Assembly (NCBI GenBank): GCA_964515335.1
Contig: CAZETS010000016.1
Span: forward strand, 15,628-79,627
Reading direction: 5' to 3'
Length of the DNA stretch: 64,000 nucleotides
Source of the DNA: TMED88 sp964515335
GTDB lineage: Bacteria > Myxococcota_A > UBA9160 > UBA4427
Both the position numbers and the translations under genes were made by a program. Positions 7,772 to 15,876 of the stretch are shown in pieces (position 1 is the first letter of the stretch; each line of letters starts with the position of its first letter). The notes below the pieces were generated by a model. That model did not search any database, was not told the DNA's origin, and saw only the letters and a list, made by a program, of their open reading frames with translations.

Positions 7772-8347
7772 GTGCAAGCCATCCACGAAGACGTGTTCGT
7801 CGCGCCGGGCGTCCAGCTCTACGGCCGGGTCAGCGTGGGCGAGGGCTCGTCGATCTGGCCGAACGCGGTGCTCCGGGCCGAGACGCAGGAGATCCGCATC
7901 GGCCGCTACACGAACATCCAGGACTTCGTGATGGTGCACGTCGGTTTCGACGCGCCGACGATCGTCGGCGACCTCTGCTCGATCACCCACCACGTCACCA
8001 TCCACGGCTGCACGATCGGCGACCAGTGCCTGATCGGCATCAACGCCACCATCATGGACGGCGCGGTGATCGGCGCCGGATCGATCGTCGCGGGCGGCGC
8101 GTTCGTCACCGAGGGCAGCGAGTTCCCCGAGCACTCGATCATCGCCGGCGTGCCGGCGAAGCTCGTCAAGCAGCGGGACAGCCGTCGCGCCAACCGGCTG
8201 AACGCCTGGCAGTACCACCGCAACGCCCAGGCCTACCTGCGCGGCGAGCATCGCGCCTGGGAGGGCAACGTCTACACGCGCTGGCTCGAGGAGACGCGCG
8301 CCGACGTCGAGGCCGACCGGGATCTGGCGCGGCTCGGCGAGGGTTGA
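7772..8347 (+). CDS. gamma carbonic anhydrase family protein
   Basis: A 191-residue left-handed beta-helix protein of the gamma carbonic anhydrase/PaaY/YrdA type. Hexapeptide repeats run from about residue 12 to 135, and the three metal-ligand histidines are present in the expected places: VMVHVGFD and SITHHVTIHG. A C-terminal helix follows (RRANRLNAWQYHRNAQAYLRG), longer than usual and ending in a charged tail. GTG 7772 lies a single base after the previous stop. The family includes true carbonic anhydrases and acyl-CoA-related homologues without activity, so catalysis is not certain. Confidence 0.9.
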   Translation: MQAIHEDVFVAPGVQLYGRVSVGEGSSIWPNAVLRAETQEIRIGRYTNIQDFVMVHVGFDAPTIVGDLCSITHHVTIHGCTIGDQCLIGINATIMDGAVIGAGSIVAGGAFVTEGSEFPEHSIIAGVPAKLVKQRDSRRANRLNAWQYHRNAQAYLRGEHRAWEGNVYTRWLEETRADVEADRDLARLGEG

Positions 8348-8352
8348 GCGCG

Positions 8353-9111
8353 CTACCGGGTGCCGACGGGCCTCGTGTCCGCGTTGCGCGAAGCAGACGG
8401 GGCGGCGCCACGCCGGCTCGACAGGCCGCGGAACAGCAGGTCGACGCCGGTCTGGATGTTCGTGCGACAGGCGTCGGAGTCGACGAGCCCGTTCGCCCAG
8501 GCGACGCGCGCCCCCTGCGTGACGTGGAAGATGACCCGCGCGGCCTCGAGGACGTCGACGTCGCGGGCGAGGTCCTTGCGCATCCGTCCCATCTGCAGGA
8601 TCTCGAGCAGCAGGCCCACCGTGCGGTCGTTCAGCGCCAGCACCTGGCGCGCGACCCTGGCCTCGGGCTTGGTGGTCGAGCGCAGCGCGATCATCGTCAG
8701 GTCGCGGTCGGCCACGAGCAGCGTGTGCTGATGATCGAGGAAGGCGCGGACCCGCTCACTCGTCGGCCCGCGCCGGTCGTCGCCTTCGCGGAAGCGGCGC
8801 CAGGCCTCGTCCTGCAGCAGGGCGAGCTCGTCGATCAGCAGCTCCTCCTTGCTGCGGACGTGGCGGTAGATGGAGCTCGCCCCCATCCCGGCACGCTCCG
8901 CGATAGCGCGGAGCGTGGCGTTGTCGAAGCCCTTCTCGTCGAAGAGCGCACGAGCAGCCTCGCGGATGCGGGCGCGGCTGCGCCGTCCGCGTACGAGTCG
9001 GCCGTCGTCGGGCCGCAATGCGTCCCGATTCGACGAGGACCTCCGGGCGCCCTTGCGGACGTCCGGCCGACTCACGAGGCCCCCCGCCCTCGCGTCGCCC
9101 ATGCTCGCCAT
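8353..9111 (-). CDS. TetR/AcrR family transcriptional regulator
   Basis: A 252-residue regulator. The helix-turn-helix lies near residues 48-95 (IREAARALFDEKGFDNATLRAIAERAGMGASSIYRHVRSKEEL), a textbook TetR domain. The ligand-binding part has no close likeness I can name, though the length and the ending LFRGLS are typical of fatty-acid or acyl-CoA responsive regulators. The first 45 residues are Arg/Asp-rich and may be over-annotated; a later start is possible. Its target is not evident, since the adjacent E2-like gene is transcribed toward it. Confidence 0.88.
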   Translation of the reverse strand: MASMGDARAGGLVSRPDVRKGARRSSSNRDALRPDDGRLVRGRRSRARIREAARALFDEKGFDNATLRAIAERAGMGASSIYRHVRSKEELLIDELALLQDEAWRRFREGDDRRGPTSERVRAFLDHQHTLLVADRDLTMIALRSTTKPEARVARQVLALNDRTVGLLLEILQMGRMRKDLARDVDVLEAARVIFHVTQGARVAWANGLVDSDACRTNIQTGVDLLFRGLSSRRGAAPSASRNADTRPVGTR

Positions 9112-9473
9112 TTCGCCGCTCTAGGATCGCATACACGACCCGGATTGCCATGGGGCGGCTCGAAGGGGACTTTTCACCCCGGAATCCGGCCGGCACCCCG
9201 GAAACTGCCAGCCCGGGGCAGAACGAGAAGGGCCGGACCGGGTGATGACCCGGCCCGGCCCTCTCAGCCTCAGCGCGCTGAAACCCTTCCCAGACGTTTG
9301 AAGCGCGCACTCGATCGGATCGTGGCGACCGGACGCGACGTCGACGTCGCGGGGCCTACCAGAATCCACGCGGCATTGTAGACGTTCGGCGCGACACATT
9401 TGTGAGTTATCAGCACCGAAACCGACAGAATTCCCCACAGGGGCATCACCCATCGGCAAGTGCTGCGCAGTAC
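9112..9473. other. 362-base gap between tetR and the E2-like gene
   Basis: I see no gene here. The left part should hold the tetR promoter; the hairpin at 9229-9262 is the only clear structure. Confidence 0.5.
9229..9262 (-). terminator. hairpin downstream of the E2-like gene
   Basis: A 15-bp stem with one mismatch (9229-9243 with 9248-9262) around a 4-base loop. On the minus strand it is followed by TTCTCGTTCT, a weak T-rich tail, which fits termination of the leftward gene ending at 9474. Confidence 0.5.
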
Positions 9474-10280
9474 TCAGAGCAGCCTGGTCGGATCCTCGAG
9501 CCGCTCCTTGATGCCGGCCATCGTGATGGCCGCATACAGGCCGTCGGCCACCCGCTCGTCGTAGCTGTACTTCACCTCGACGACCCGCGTGCCGTCGCCC
9601 CGCTCGCGCACGCGTCCCAGGGTCGCGAAGATCGAGCACGTCCCGTACTCCCAGAGGTGGTGGTAGCCGGCGTCGAGCCCCACCGAGCCGAGGTTGGCGA
9701 CGAAGATCGAAGCGAACATCGGATCGTCCTCCGTCATCCCGCGAGTGAGCAGCCCCAGCCGATCTGCCAGCCGGAGCATCCGGAGCCCCGCCCGCACGAA
9801 GGGGACGGGCAGGCGCAGCAGCAGGTTCACCTCCTTGTCGGCCGTGCTCTGCTTGCCGCGGCGCCGCTCGAGCAGCTCGTCGCGCAGCGCGTCCACCATC
9901 TCGAGCAGGCCCTCGCCGTGCTCGAAGGCGCGCTTGACCGTGAGCACCGGCGCACCGTCGATCAGCTCCTGCTTGGCGCTGAAGGTGATCCACACGCCAT
10001 TGCGCTGATAGACGCGACCGCCCGAGACGAAGCGGTTGACGCCCGGCCGCTCGTGGAAGGCGATCGAGACGCTGCGCAGATACAGGTGGAAGAGCGTGAT
10101 CCGGCGATCCGGGGGGCGATTCGCGTTCTGCTCGTCGATGAAGCGCAGCGCGGTGTCGATCTCGATCTCGGTCGAGTAGTAGACGAGCGAAGCGTTGCGC
10201 CCGGGTGAGAGGAACGGCAGGAAACGCTGGGTGGTGGAGAGGTCCGCCACCTCGATTCCGTCTGCCCTGCGCCCGAACAT
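9474..10280 (-). CDS. E2-like acyltransferase domain protein lacking the catalytic His
   Basis: A 268-residue protein resembling the catalytic domain of 2-oxo acid dehydrogenase E2 / chloramphenicol acetyltransferases, without lipoyl or subunit-binding domains. It shares ITLFHLYLRSVSIAFHERPGVNRF, ASIFVANLGSVGLDAGYHHLWEYGTCSIFATLGRV and the C-terminal signature region. Where E2 enzymes read DHRVxDG with the catalytic His, this protein reads DERVADG (Glu242), so the classic mechanism is not available. I think this is a conserved subfamily rather than a mutation. No dehydrogenase E1/E3 genes are nearby. The start at 10280 is the ATG of the conserved MFGRRADG. Confidence 0.8.
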   Translation of the reverse strand: MFGRRADGIEVADLSTTQRFLPFLSPGRNASLVYYSTEIEIDTALRFIDEQNANRPPDRRITLFHLYLRSVSIAFHERPGVNRFVSGGRVYQRNGVWITFSAKQELIDGAPVLTVKRAFEHGEGLLEMVDALRDELLERRRGKQSTADKEVNLLLRLPVPFVRAGLRMLRLADRLGLLTRGMTEDDPMFASIFVANLGSVGLDAGYHHLWEYGTCSIFATLGRVRERGDGTRVVEVKYSYDERVADGLYAAITMAGIKERLEDPTRLL

Positions 10281-10363
10281 CGCCCGCACCGCCCCCCGCC
10301 CCGCGCCGGGGCCTCCCCCATAGGGTGACCGATTCGTGGCGCGGCGAAAGCGTCTTGCTCCGC

Positions 10364-10963
10364 TCAGGCCGCGGGGCGCCAGAGCAGGCGCACCTCGACA
10401 CCGAAGAGCCGCTGCGAGCCGATCGGAGCGAAGCCGAAGCGGCCGTAGAAGTGGACGAGCTCGGCCCGGTCGGTTTCCAGATAGGCGGGCAGCGATGCCG
10501 CGTCCACCTCCTCGAGCCAGTCGGCCACCAGCCCGGCGCCACGTCCGGCTCCCTGCTCTTCGGGCGCGACACCGAGCAGTGCGAGGTAGCAGTGCGGCTC
10601 TGCGGGATGCACGGTCTGGAGGGCGTCGAAGACCTGCCCCCAACGCCGCGCCGTCGACGGCCCCTGGCCGAGCAGCACGCGCAACTGCTCGAAGACCGGT
10701 GGCGGCGGCAGCGGCCAGCTGCCCGGCGCCATGGCGATCAGTCCGCCGGCCGGCCGGCCTCCGGCGTCGCCCGCCACCAGCACCCGGCAGCCGCCGCTCG
10801 CCGCGGCCAGCGTCGCCCGCATGCCGGCGCGATTCGAGCGGACGCGGAGGCGAGCGCTTCCGCCGATCACGGCCCTGTTCAGCGGATTGTCGCGGAACGC
10901 CCGCGCGAGCACGTCGGCAAGGGCGGACCGCTCGCCGCGCGCCATCGGTCGGGTCGTCGTCAC
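10364..10963 (-). CDS. GNAT family N-acetyltransferase
   Basis: A protein of about 199 residues with the GNAT acetyl-CoA-binding core LLGVAPEEQGAGRGAGLVADWL (motif A, Q/RxxGxG/A as EQGAGRGAG) and the following LETDRAELVHFYGRFGF, typical of GNAT motif B. The N-terminal ALADVLARAFRDNPLNRAVIG also matches this acetyltransferase group. The substrate is unknown. I took GTG 10963; an in-frame ATG at 10945 and longer forms up to 11092 exist, but the upstream part is Gly/Arg/Ser-rich and is encoded by a short-repeat sequence. Confidence 0.85.
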   Translation of the reverse strand: MTTTRPMARGERSALADVLARAFRDNPLNRAVIGGSARLRVRSNRAGMRATLAAASGGCRVLVAGDAGGRPAGGLIAMAPGSWPLPPPPVFEQLRVLLGQGPSTARRWGQVFDALQTVHPAEPHCYLALLGVAPEEQGAGRGAGLVADWLEEVDAASLPAYLETDRAELVHFYGRFGFAPIGSQRLFGVEVRLLWRPAA

Positions 10964-11242
10964 CTGCGTCAATCTACCCCTTCCCCTGGGTCCCCTGGCC
11001 CTGGATCCCCTGGCCCTCGCCCCCGACTCCGACGGGCTCGCGCCCCGCCCCTGCGCGGCCGAGCGGAAAACCGACGACAGTATGCCCTGCATCCATTTTG
11101 GGGGTTAAAGACCCCATATGTGAACCGCGGCAGGCTGCGGCGTGGCGTGTGACCCGGCGCTTCGGGGGCCTGACGGCCGCCCGGCGCACCTCGTTACACT
11201 CGGGCCCCGACCCGGCCGAAACATCGGCAGGGAGACCCCGCG

Positions 11243-12937
11243 TTGCGCGACTCGAACCGAATCGTCTGCCGGCTGCGCTACGAGGCGGAGCGACCCGAGG
11301 ACGACTGCATCTTCGTCATCGAAGATCGCACCATGACCCTCGGCCGCGCCGCCGAATGCGACCTGGTGCTCAACCACGAGAGCGTCTCGCGCGCCCACGC
11401 TCGCCTCAGCCGTGACGGTGGCGCCTGGCGGATCGAGGATCTCGGCAGCAAGAACGGCATCCGGGTGAACACGTTCCGGGTGGACGCCCAGCAGCTTCGG
11501 GACGGGGACCGGATCGACCTCGGCACCGCGCGCCTGTACGTCGAGATCGGCCCGCTCGGCGGCGTGGCGAGCCCGGCCAACGTAGTGATCTCCGAGCAAG
11601 AACAGCCCTCGCTTCACACCGAGGTGCTCGAGCTCTCCGAGCTGTCGTCGCTGTTGGCGGCGCCCGAGGCGGGCGACCGGGCAGCCACCGGCCGGGGCGC
11701 GGTCGAACGGGCGGCGGCCGAGAGCTCGGATCTTTCGCAGAGCCTCGCCCGGGTCGGCGAGGTCCAGGCCGGGGAAGCCGCCGCCAAGCTGCTGCGCATC
11801 GTGGGCGAGGCCGCCGAGGCGCTGATCAGCTGCGACAGCCTCGACGAGACCCTCGACCGCATCCTGTCGCTGGTCTTCGGCAACCTGCCGGCGGAGCGCG
11901 GTGTGATCTGCCTCTACGACGAGGCCAGCCGCCGCACCGAGCCGAAGGTGATGCGCACCCTCGACGGCATTCCCGACCAGCCGATCCACATCAGCAGCAA
12001 CATCGTGCGCCACGTGCTCGACAAGAAGCAGGCGTTGATCGTCAGCGACACCCAGACGGACGAGCGCTTCGGCACCGCAGAGAGCGTGATCACGATGCAG
12101 ATCCACTCGGTGATGTGCGCGCCGCTGTACCGCGACGGGCGCGCCGCGGGCTTCATCTACACAGATCGCCAGACGAGCAGCGCGCCCTTCGACCTGCCCG
12201 ACCTGCACGTGCTGAGCGCGCTCGCCATGCTGTCGGCGGTGGCGATCGAGACGGCCGCGCTGCGCGACAGCATCCGCCACGAGCAGGAACTGCGGGCCCG
12301 GCTCGCGCGCTACAGCTCGCCGGCCGTGGTCGAGCAGATCCTGCGGGCGTCGTCGCCCACCGGGCATGACATGTCGGCGGACGAGCGTGACGTGACGGTG
12401 CTCTTCGCCGACCTGAAGGGCTTCACCTCGATGGCCGAGAACATGCGCTCGGCCGAGGTGATCCGCATCCTCAACCGTGTCTTCGAGCGGCTCACCGCGG
12501 TGGTCTTCGATCTCGAGGGCACGCTGGACAAGTTCCGCGGCGACGGCATGATGGCGTTCTTCGGCGCGCCGCTGACCATGCCGGACCACGCCGCCCGCGC
12601 CGTGGAGGCGGCGCTTCGCATGCAGGAATCGCTCGCCGAGCTGAACGAGCGGCACAAGAGCCTGCGCGATCTGCGCATGCGCATCGGCATCAACTCGGGG
12701 CCGGTGGTCGTGGGCGACATCGGGTCGCCCCAGCGCAAGGACTACACGGTGATCGGCGACGTGGTCAACATCGCCAGCCGACTCGAGTCTTTCGTGGCGG
12801 GGCCTGGCGAGGTCGTGGTCGGGCGTGACACCTGGGAGCGCATCGAGGATCGGTTCGCGGGCGAGCCGCTCGAGGCGGTCCAGGTGAAGGGGAAGCAGCA
12901 GAGCGTGCATCCCTGGCGGGTGGTGGGGCGGCGCTAG
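11243..12937 (+). CDS. FHA-GAF-class III adenylate cyclase
   Basis: A 564-residue cytoplasmic signalling enzyme. The FHA domain (about 25-100) contains LGRAAECDLVLNHESVSRAHARL and GSKNGIRVN, so it should read phosphothreonine. A GAF domain follows (about 190-345). The C-terminal cyclase domain (about 385-555) has the metal Asp in VLFADLKGFTSM, KFRGDGMMAFFG with the Lys and second metal Asp, and DYTVIGDVVNIASRLE with Asp, Asn and Arg. Lys plus Asp at the purine-selecting sites point to ATP, hence cAMP. TTG 11243 is preceded by AGGGAGA. Its stop overlaps the convergent DUF4336 gene's stop by 3 bases (CTAG). Confidence 0.93.
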   Translation: MRDSNRIVCRLRYEAERPEDDCIFVIEDRTMTLGRAAECDLVLNHESVSRAHARLSRDGGAWRIEDLGSKNGIRVNTFRVDAQQLRDGDRIDLGTARLYVEIGPLGGVASPANVVISEQEQPSLHTEVLELSELSSLLAAPEAGDRAATGRGAVERAAAESSDLSQSLARVGEVQAGEAAAKLLRIVGEAAEALISCDSLDETLDRILSLVFGNLPAERGVICLYDEASRRTEPKVMRTLDGIPDQPIHISSNIVRHVLDKKQALIVSDTQTDERFGTAESVITMQIHSVMCAPLYRDGRAAGFIYTDRQTSSAPFDLPDLHVLSALAMLSAVAIETAALRDSIRHEQELRARLARYSSPAVVEQILRASSPTGHDMSADERDVTVLFADLKGFTSMAENMRSAEVIRILNRVFERLTAVVFDLEGTLDKFRGDGMMAFFGAPLTMPDHAARAVEAALRMQESLAELNERHKSLRDLRMRIGINSGPVVVGDIGSPQRKDYTVIGDVVNIASRLESFVAGPGEVVVGRDTWERIEDRFAGEPLEAVQVKGKQQSVHPWRVVGRR

Positions 12938-13620
12938 GCGTCGGTCAGCCAGGCGAGGGCGCGTTGCAGCGACCGCTGGGCATCGTCCTCGAGAACGTCG
13001 CCGTGGGAGACGATGATGCGGTCGAACTCCCAGCCCAGCACGCGCTCGGCAGAGCTGCGGGCGGCGGCGCGGTCGCGGACGAGCAGGCGCATCAGGCGCG
13101 AGGTCGAGAAGCCGCCGTGGACGCCGGTCAGCCGGAAGAACAGCCGGGTGCGAAGGGACGCGGGACGGGCGACGTTGAAGGCGAGGTCGGTCAGGATCAG
13201 CGTGCGGCTCGGCCGGTGCAGGAAGGCGACCTCGTTCAGCCGCGGCGCGCCGGCCACGAGGCACTGATCGAGATCGGCCGACCACGCCGGCGGCGGCTCG
13301 TCGCCGAGCTCGGCGGTGAACGAGAGCTGCTGCTTGGCGGCCAGACCGGGCGCCAGGTGGATCTCGGCGCTCTGCCACGCCTTCGCGTTCTCGGCGACGA
13401 AGAGATGGTGGTAGGCGTTCGGCGCCACGATGAAGCGCACGGGCCCGATCTCTTCGATCTGCTCGGCGAGCGAGACCGAGAGCGGCCCCGGCGAGTGCAT
13501 GAAGACGCCGCCGTCCGAGAGCCGCACGAGCGTCGTGCGGGTCCCGATCGCGATGCCGCCGGGCATCGTGAAGTCGGGGTGGTCGACCACCCAGATCGCA
13601 TCGTCGAGCTGTCGTAGCAA
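12934..13620 (-). CDS. DUF4336 domain-containing protein
   Basis: A 228-residue protein of the DUF4336 family, distantly related to metallo-beta-lactamases. Family features are LDDAIWVVDHPDF at the start, GTRTTLVRLSDGGVFMHSPG, FIVAPNAYHHLFV and the late VSHGDVLE. No enzymatic activity is established for the family. I chose TTG 13620 because GGAG lies 5 bases upstream and the frame then begins at the family's N-terminus; starts further upstream add an Arg-rich stretch. It is convergent with the cyclase gene, ending in a shared CTAG. Confidence 0.82.
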   Translation of the reverse strand: MLRQLDDAIWVVDHPDFTMPGGIAIGTRTTLVRLSDGGVFMHSPGPLSVSLAEQIEEIGPVRFIVAPNAYHHLFVAENAKAWQSAEIHLAPGLAAKQQLSFTAELGDEPPPAWSADLDQCLVAGAPRLNEVAFLHRPSRTLILTDLAFNVARPASLRTRLFFRLTGVHGGFSTSRLMRLLVRDRAAARSSAERVLGWEFDRIIVSHGDVLEDDAQRSLQRALAWLTDA

Positions 13621-13800
13621 GGCTTCTCCGTCCTCGAGCAGGCGTCGCCACCGGGCGGACCCAGTGTAGGAGCCCGTCGCGCCGGCGAACAGCCACGCAC
13701 GCAGGGCGGGATTCGTGGGATAGGCTCTCCGTGCTTCGCGCTGCGCGCCCCCCGGCTCGCCGCGCACGTCTCACGACCGAATCGCGAGGAGGCCGACCCG

Positions 13801-14997
13801 ATGACCCACAACGCCGAGATCGCCGCGCGCTTCGCCGACGTGCTGACGCCGAACTACCGCCCGCAGCCGATCGCGCTGGTGCGGGGCGAAGGCTGCCACC
13901 TCTTCGATGCCGACGACCGCCGCTACCTCGACATGATGGGCGGCATCGCGACCGCGGTGCTGGGCCACTGTCATCCGAGGGTCGTGGCCGCCCTCGAGCA
14001 GCAAGCGCACCGCCTCTGGCACGTCTCCAACCTCTACGCGACGGAGCCCCAGGTGGAGCTGGCCGAACGGCTCGTCCGGCACTGCTTCGCCGATCGCGTC
14101 TTCTTCTCGAACTCCGGCGCCGAGGCCAATGAGGCCGCCCTCAAGCTGGCGCGGCGGTACCACCGCGAGCGGGGCGAAGACCGCTTCGAGATCGTCGCGT
14201 TCGAGGGCGGCTTTCACGGGCGCACGCTCTTCACCGTCAGCGCCACCGGCACACCGGCCTACTGGAAGGGCTTCGAGCCGATGGTGCCCGGCATCCACCA
14301 CGCCCCCTACGGCGACGTCGAGGCGACCCGCGCGCTGCTCTCCGAACGCACCGCGGCGGTGATCGTCGAGCCCGTGCAGGGCGAGGCCGGCGTCCGGCCG
14401 GCGCCGGAAGGGTTCCTCGCGGCGCTGCGCTCGCTCTGCGACGAGAACGGCTGCCTGCTGATCTTCGACGAGGTGCAGACCGGCGTCGGGCGCACGGGAC
14501 CGCTCTTCGCCCACGAGCGTGACGCTGTCGAGCCCGACGTGATGACCCTCGCCAAGGCGCTCGGCAACGGGATCCCGATCGGCGCCATGCTGACCCGGGC
14601 CGAGGTGGCCGAAGCGCTGGTGCCCGGCACCCACGCCTCCACGTTCGGCGGCAATCCGCTGGCCGCCGCCTGCGCGTGCGCGGTGATCGACGAGTTGACC
14701 CGGGGCGGCGTGCTCGAGCGCGCCCGCAAGGTCGGCGAGCACCTGGGGGCGCGGCTCTCGGCGCTCGCGCAGCGGCTGGGCGCCGAGCGTGTCACGGAGG
14801 TCCGCGGCCTCGGACACCTGCGCGCCGTCGAGCTGCCGGGGCCGGCGGCGCCGGTGATCGATCGCTGTCGCGAGGCCGGCGTGCTCGTGATCGCCGCCGG
14901 CGAGCGCAACGTCCGGATCGCTCCGCCGCTGATCATCACCGCCGAGCAGGTCGACGAGGGCGTCGATGCCCTCGAGCAGGCGATCGCAGCCGGCTGA
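13801..14997 (+). CDS. class III aminotransferase, acetylornithine transaminase type
   Basis: A 398-residue PLP enzyme of the ArgD/AstC family. It has GGIATAVLGHCHP, the phosphate-binding FFSNSGAEANEAALKLARRY, AFEGGFHGRTLFT, the cofactor DEVQTGVGRTG and TLAKALGNGIPIGAML with the Schiff-base Lys. ArgD transfers an amino group between N-acetylornithine and 2-oxoglutarate; succinylornithine and succinyl-diaminopimelate variants use the same fold. No argB, argC or argF lies near, so arginine synthesis versus degradation cannot be decided here. An arginine succinyltransferase operon lies 46 kb downstream with a different aminotransferase. Confidence 0.9.
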   Translation: MTHNAEIAARFADVLTPNYRPQPIALVRGEGCHLFDADDRRYLDMMGGIATAVLGHCHPRVVAALEQQAHRLWHVSNLYATEPQVELAERLVRHCFADRVFFSNSGAEANEAALKLARRYHRERGEDRFEIVAFEGGFHGRTLFTVSATGTPAYWKGFEPMVPGIHHAPYGDVEATRALLSERTAAVIVEPVQGEAGVRPAPEGFLAALRSLCDENGCLLIFDEVQTGVGRTGPLFAHERDAVEPDVMTLAKALGNGIPIGAMLTRAEVAEALVPGTHASTFGGNPLAAACACAVIDELTRGGVLERARKVGEHLGARLSALAQRLGAERVTEVRGLGHLRAVELPGPAAPVIDRCREAGVLVIAAGERNVRIAPPLIITAEQVDEGVDALEQAIAAG

Positions 14998-15009
14998 GCG
15001 CGCCGGCCG

Positions 15010-15789
15010 CTACTTCCCGGACCATTTCGGCGGCCGCTTCTCGGCGAACGCGCGCGGTCCCTCGACGAAGTCGTCGCTGCGCACCATCGCCGAGAGCTGG
15101 TCGTAGCGTCCCTCCATCGCAGCCTCGAGGCCGCCGGTCTCGAGGCCCTGCATGGCGGCCTGCTTGCTGCCGCGCACGGAGAGCGGCGCGCACTCGACGA
15201 TCTGATCAGCCCAGCCGCGCGCCGCGGCCATCAGGTCGGCCTGCGGGACGACCTCGTTCACGAAGCCGAGTTCGAGGCCCTCTGCGGCGCTCACCCGCCG
15301 GCCGGTCAGCAACATCCCCATCGCGCGCTTGAGCCCGATCTGCCGCGGCAGGCGGTGGACGCCGCCGGCGAGCGCTGCCAGGCCCACGCGCGGCTCCGGC
15401 AGCGCGAACACCGCGTTGTCCGAGGCGACGATCAGATCGCAGGCCAGCGCGATCTCGAAGCCGCCGCCCATGGCGACGCCGTTGACGGCGGCGATCACGG
15501 GCTTCCAGTTGTCGAAACGCGAGGTCAGGCCGGCGAAGCCCGTGGCGGGCTGCTGGACCGCCGAGCCGCCCTCCTCGGCCTGGAACTTGAGGTCGTTGCC
15601 GGCCGAGAAAGCGCGATCGCCCGCTCCCGTGATGATCGCCACCCACAGCTCGTCGTCGGCGACGAACCCGTCGAACACTTCCGCCAGCTCGGCGTTCGCC
15701 GCCGGGTGCAGCGCGTTCATGCGCTCGGGTCGATTCATCGTGACGGTGAGGACGCGGCCGTCGCGGGCCGTCTCGCAGAACTCGGGCAT
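15010..15789 (-). CDS. enoyl-CoA hydratase/isomerase family protein
   Basis: A 259-residue crotonase-fold protein. The oxyanion region AFSAGNDLKF and the active-site stretch NGVAMGGGFEIALACDLIVASDNAVFALPEPRVGLAA are typical. One catalytic Glu of bacterial enoyl-CoA hydratases corresponds to the region LPEPRVG, so hydratase activity is plausible, with isomerase or another acyl-CoA reaction possible. ATG 15789 follows GGAAGGAAG. It sits convergent to the aminotransferase and upstream of nothing obvious on its strand; its role is probably in fatty-acid or aromatic acyl-CoA breakdown. Confidence 0.9.
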   Translation of the reverse strand: MPEFCETARDGRVLTVTMNRPERMNALHPAANAELAEVFDGFVADDELWVAIITGAGDRAFSAGNDLKFQAEEGGSAVQQPATGFAGLTSRFDNWKPVIAAVNGVAMGGGFEIALACDLIVASDNAVFALPEPRVGLAALAGGVHRLPRQIGLKRAMGMLLTGRRVSAAEGLELGFVNEVVPQADLMAAARGWADQIVECAPLSVRGSKQAAMQGLETGGLEAAMEGRYDQLSAMVRSDDFVEGPRAFAEKRPPKWSGK

Positions 15790-15876
15790 CGGGGGGCTTC
15801 CTTCCTTGCGCGCCTCGCGCATCGAGGAGTGGGGCGCAGGAGTCTAGCCCCCGATCACCGCAAGCGATCGTGGAAG

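Noticed and set aside
10984..11020. Short repeats of TCCCCTGGCCCTGG upstream of the GNAT gene
   Set aside because: Only two or three imperfect copies in a C/T-rich stretch; not enough to call an element.
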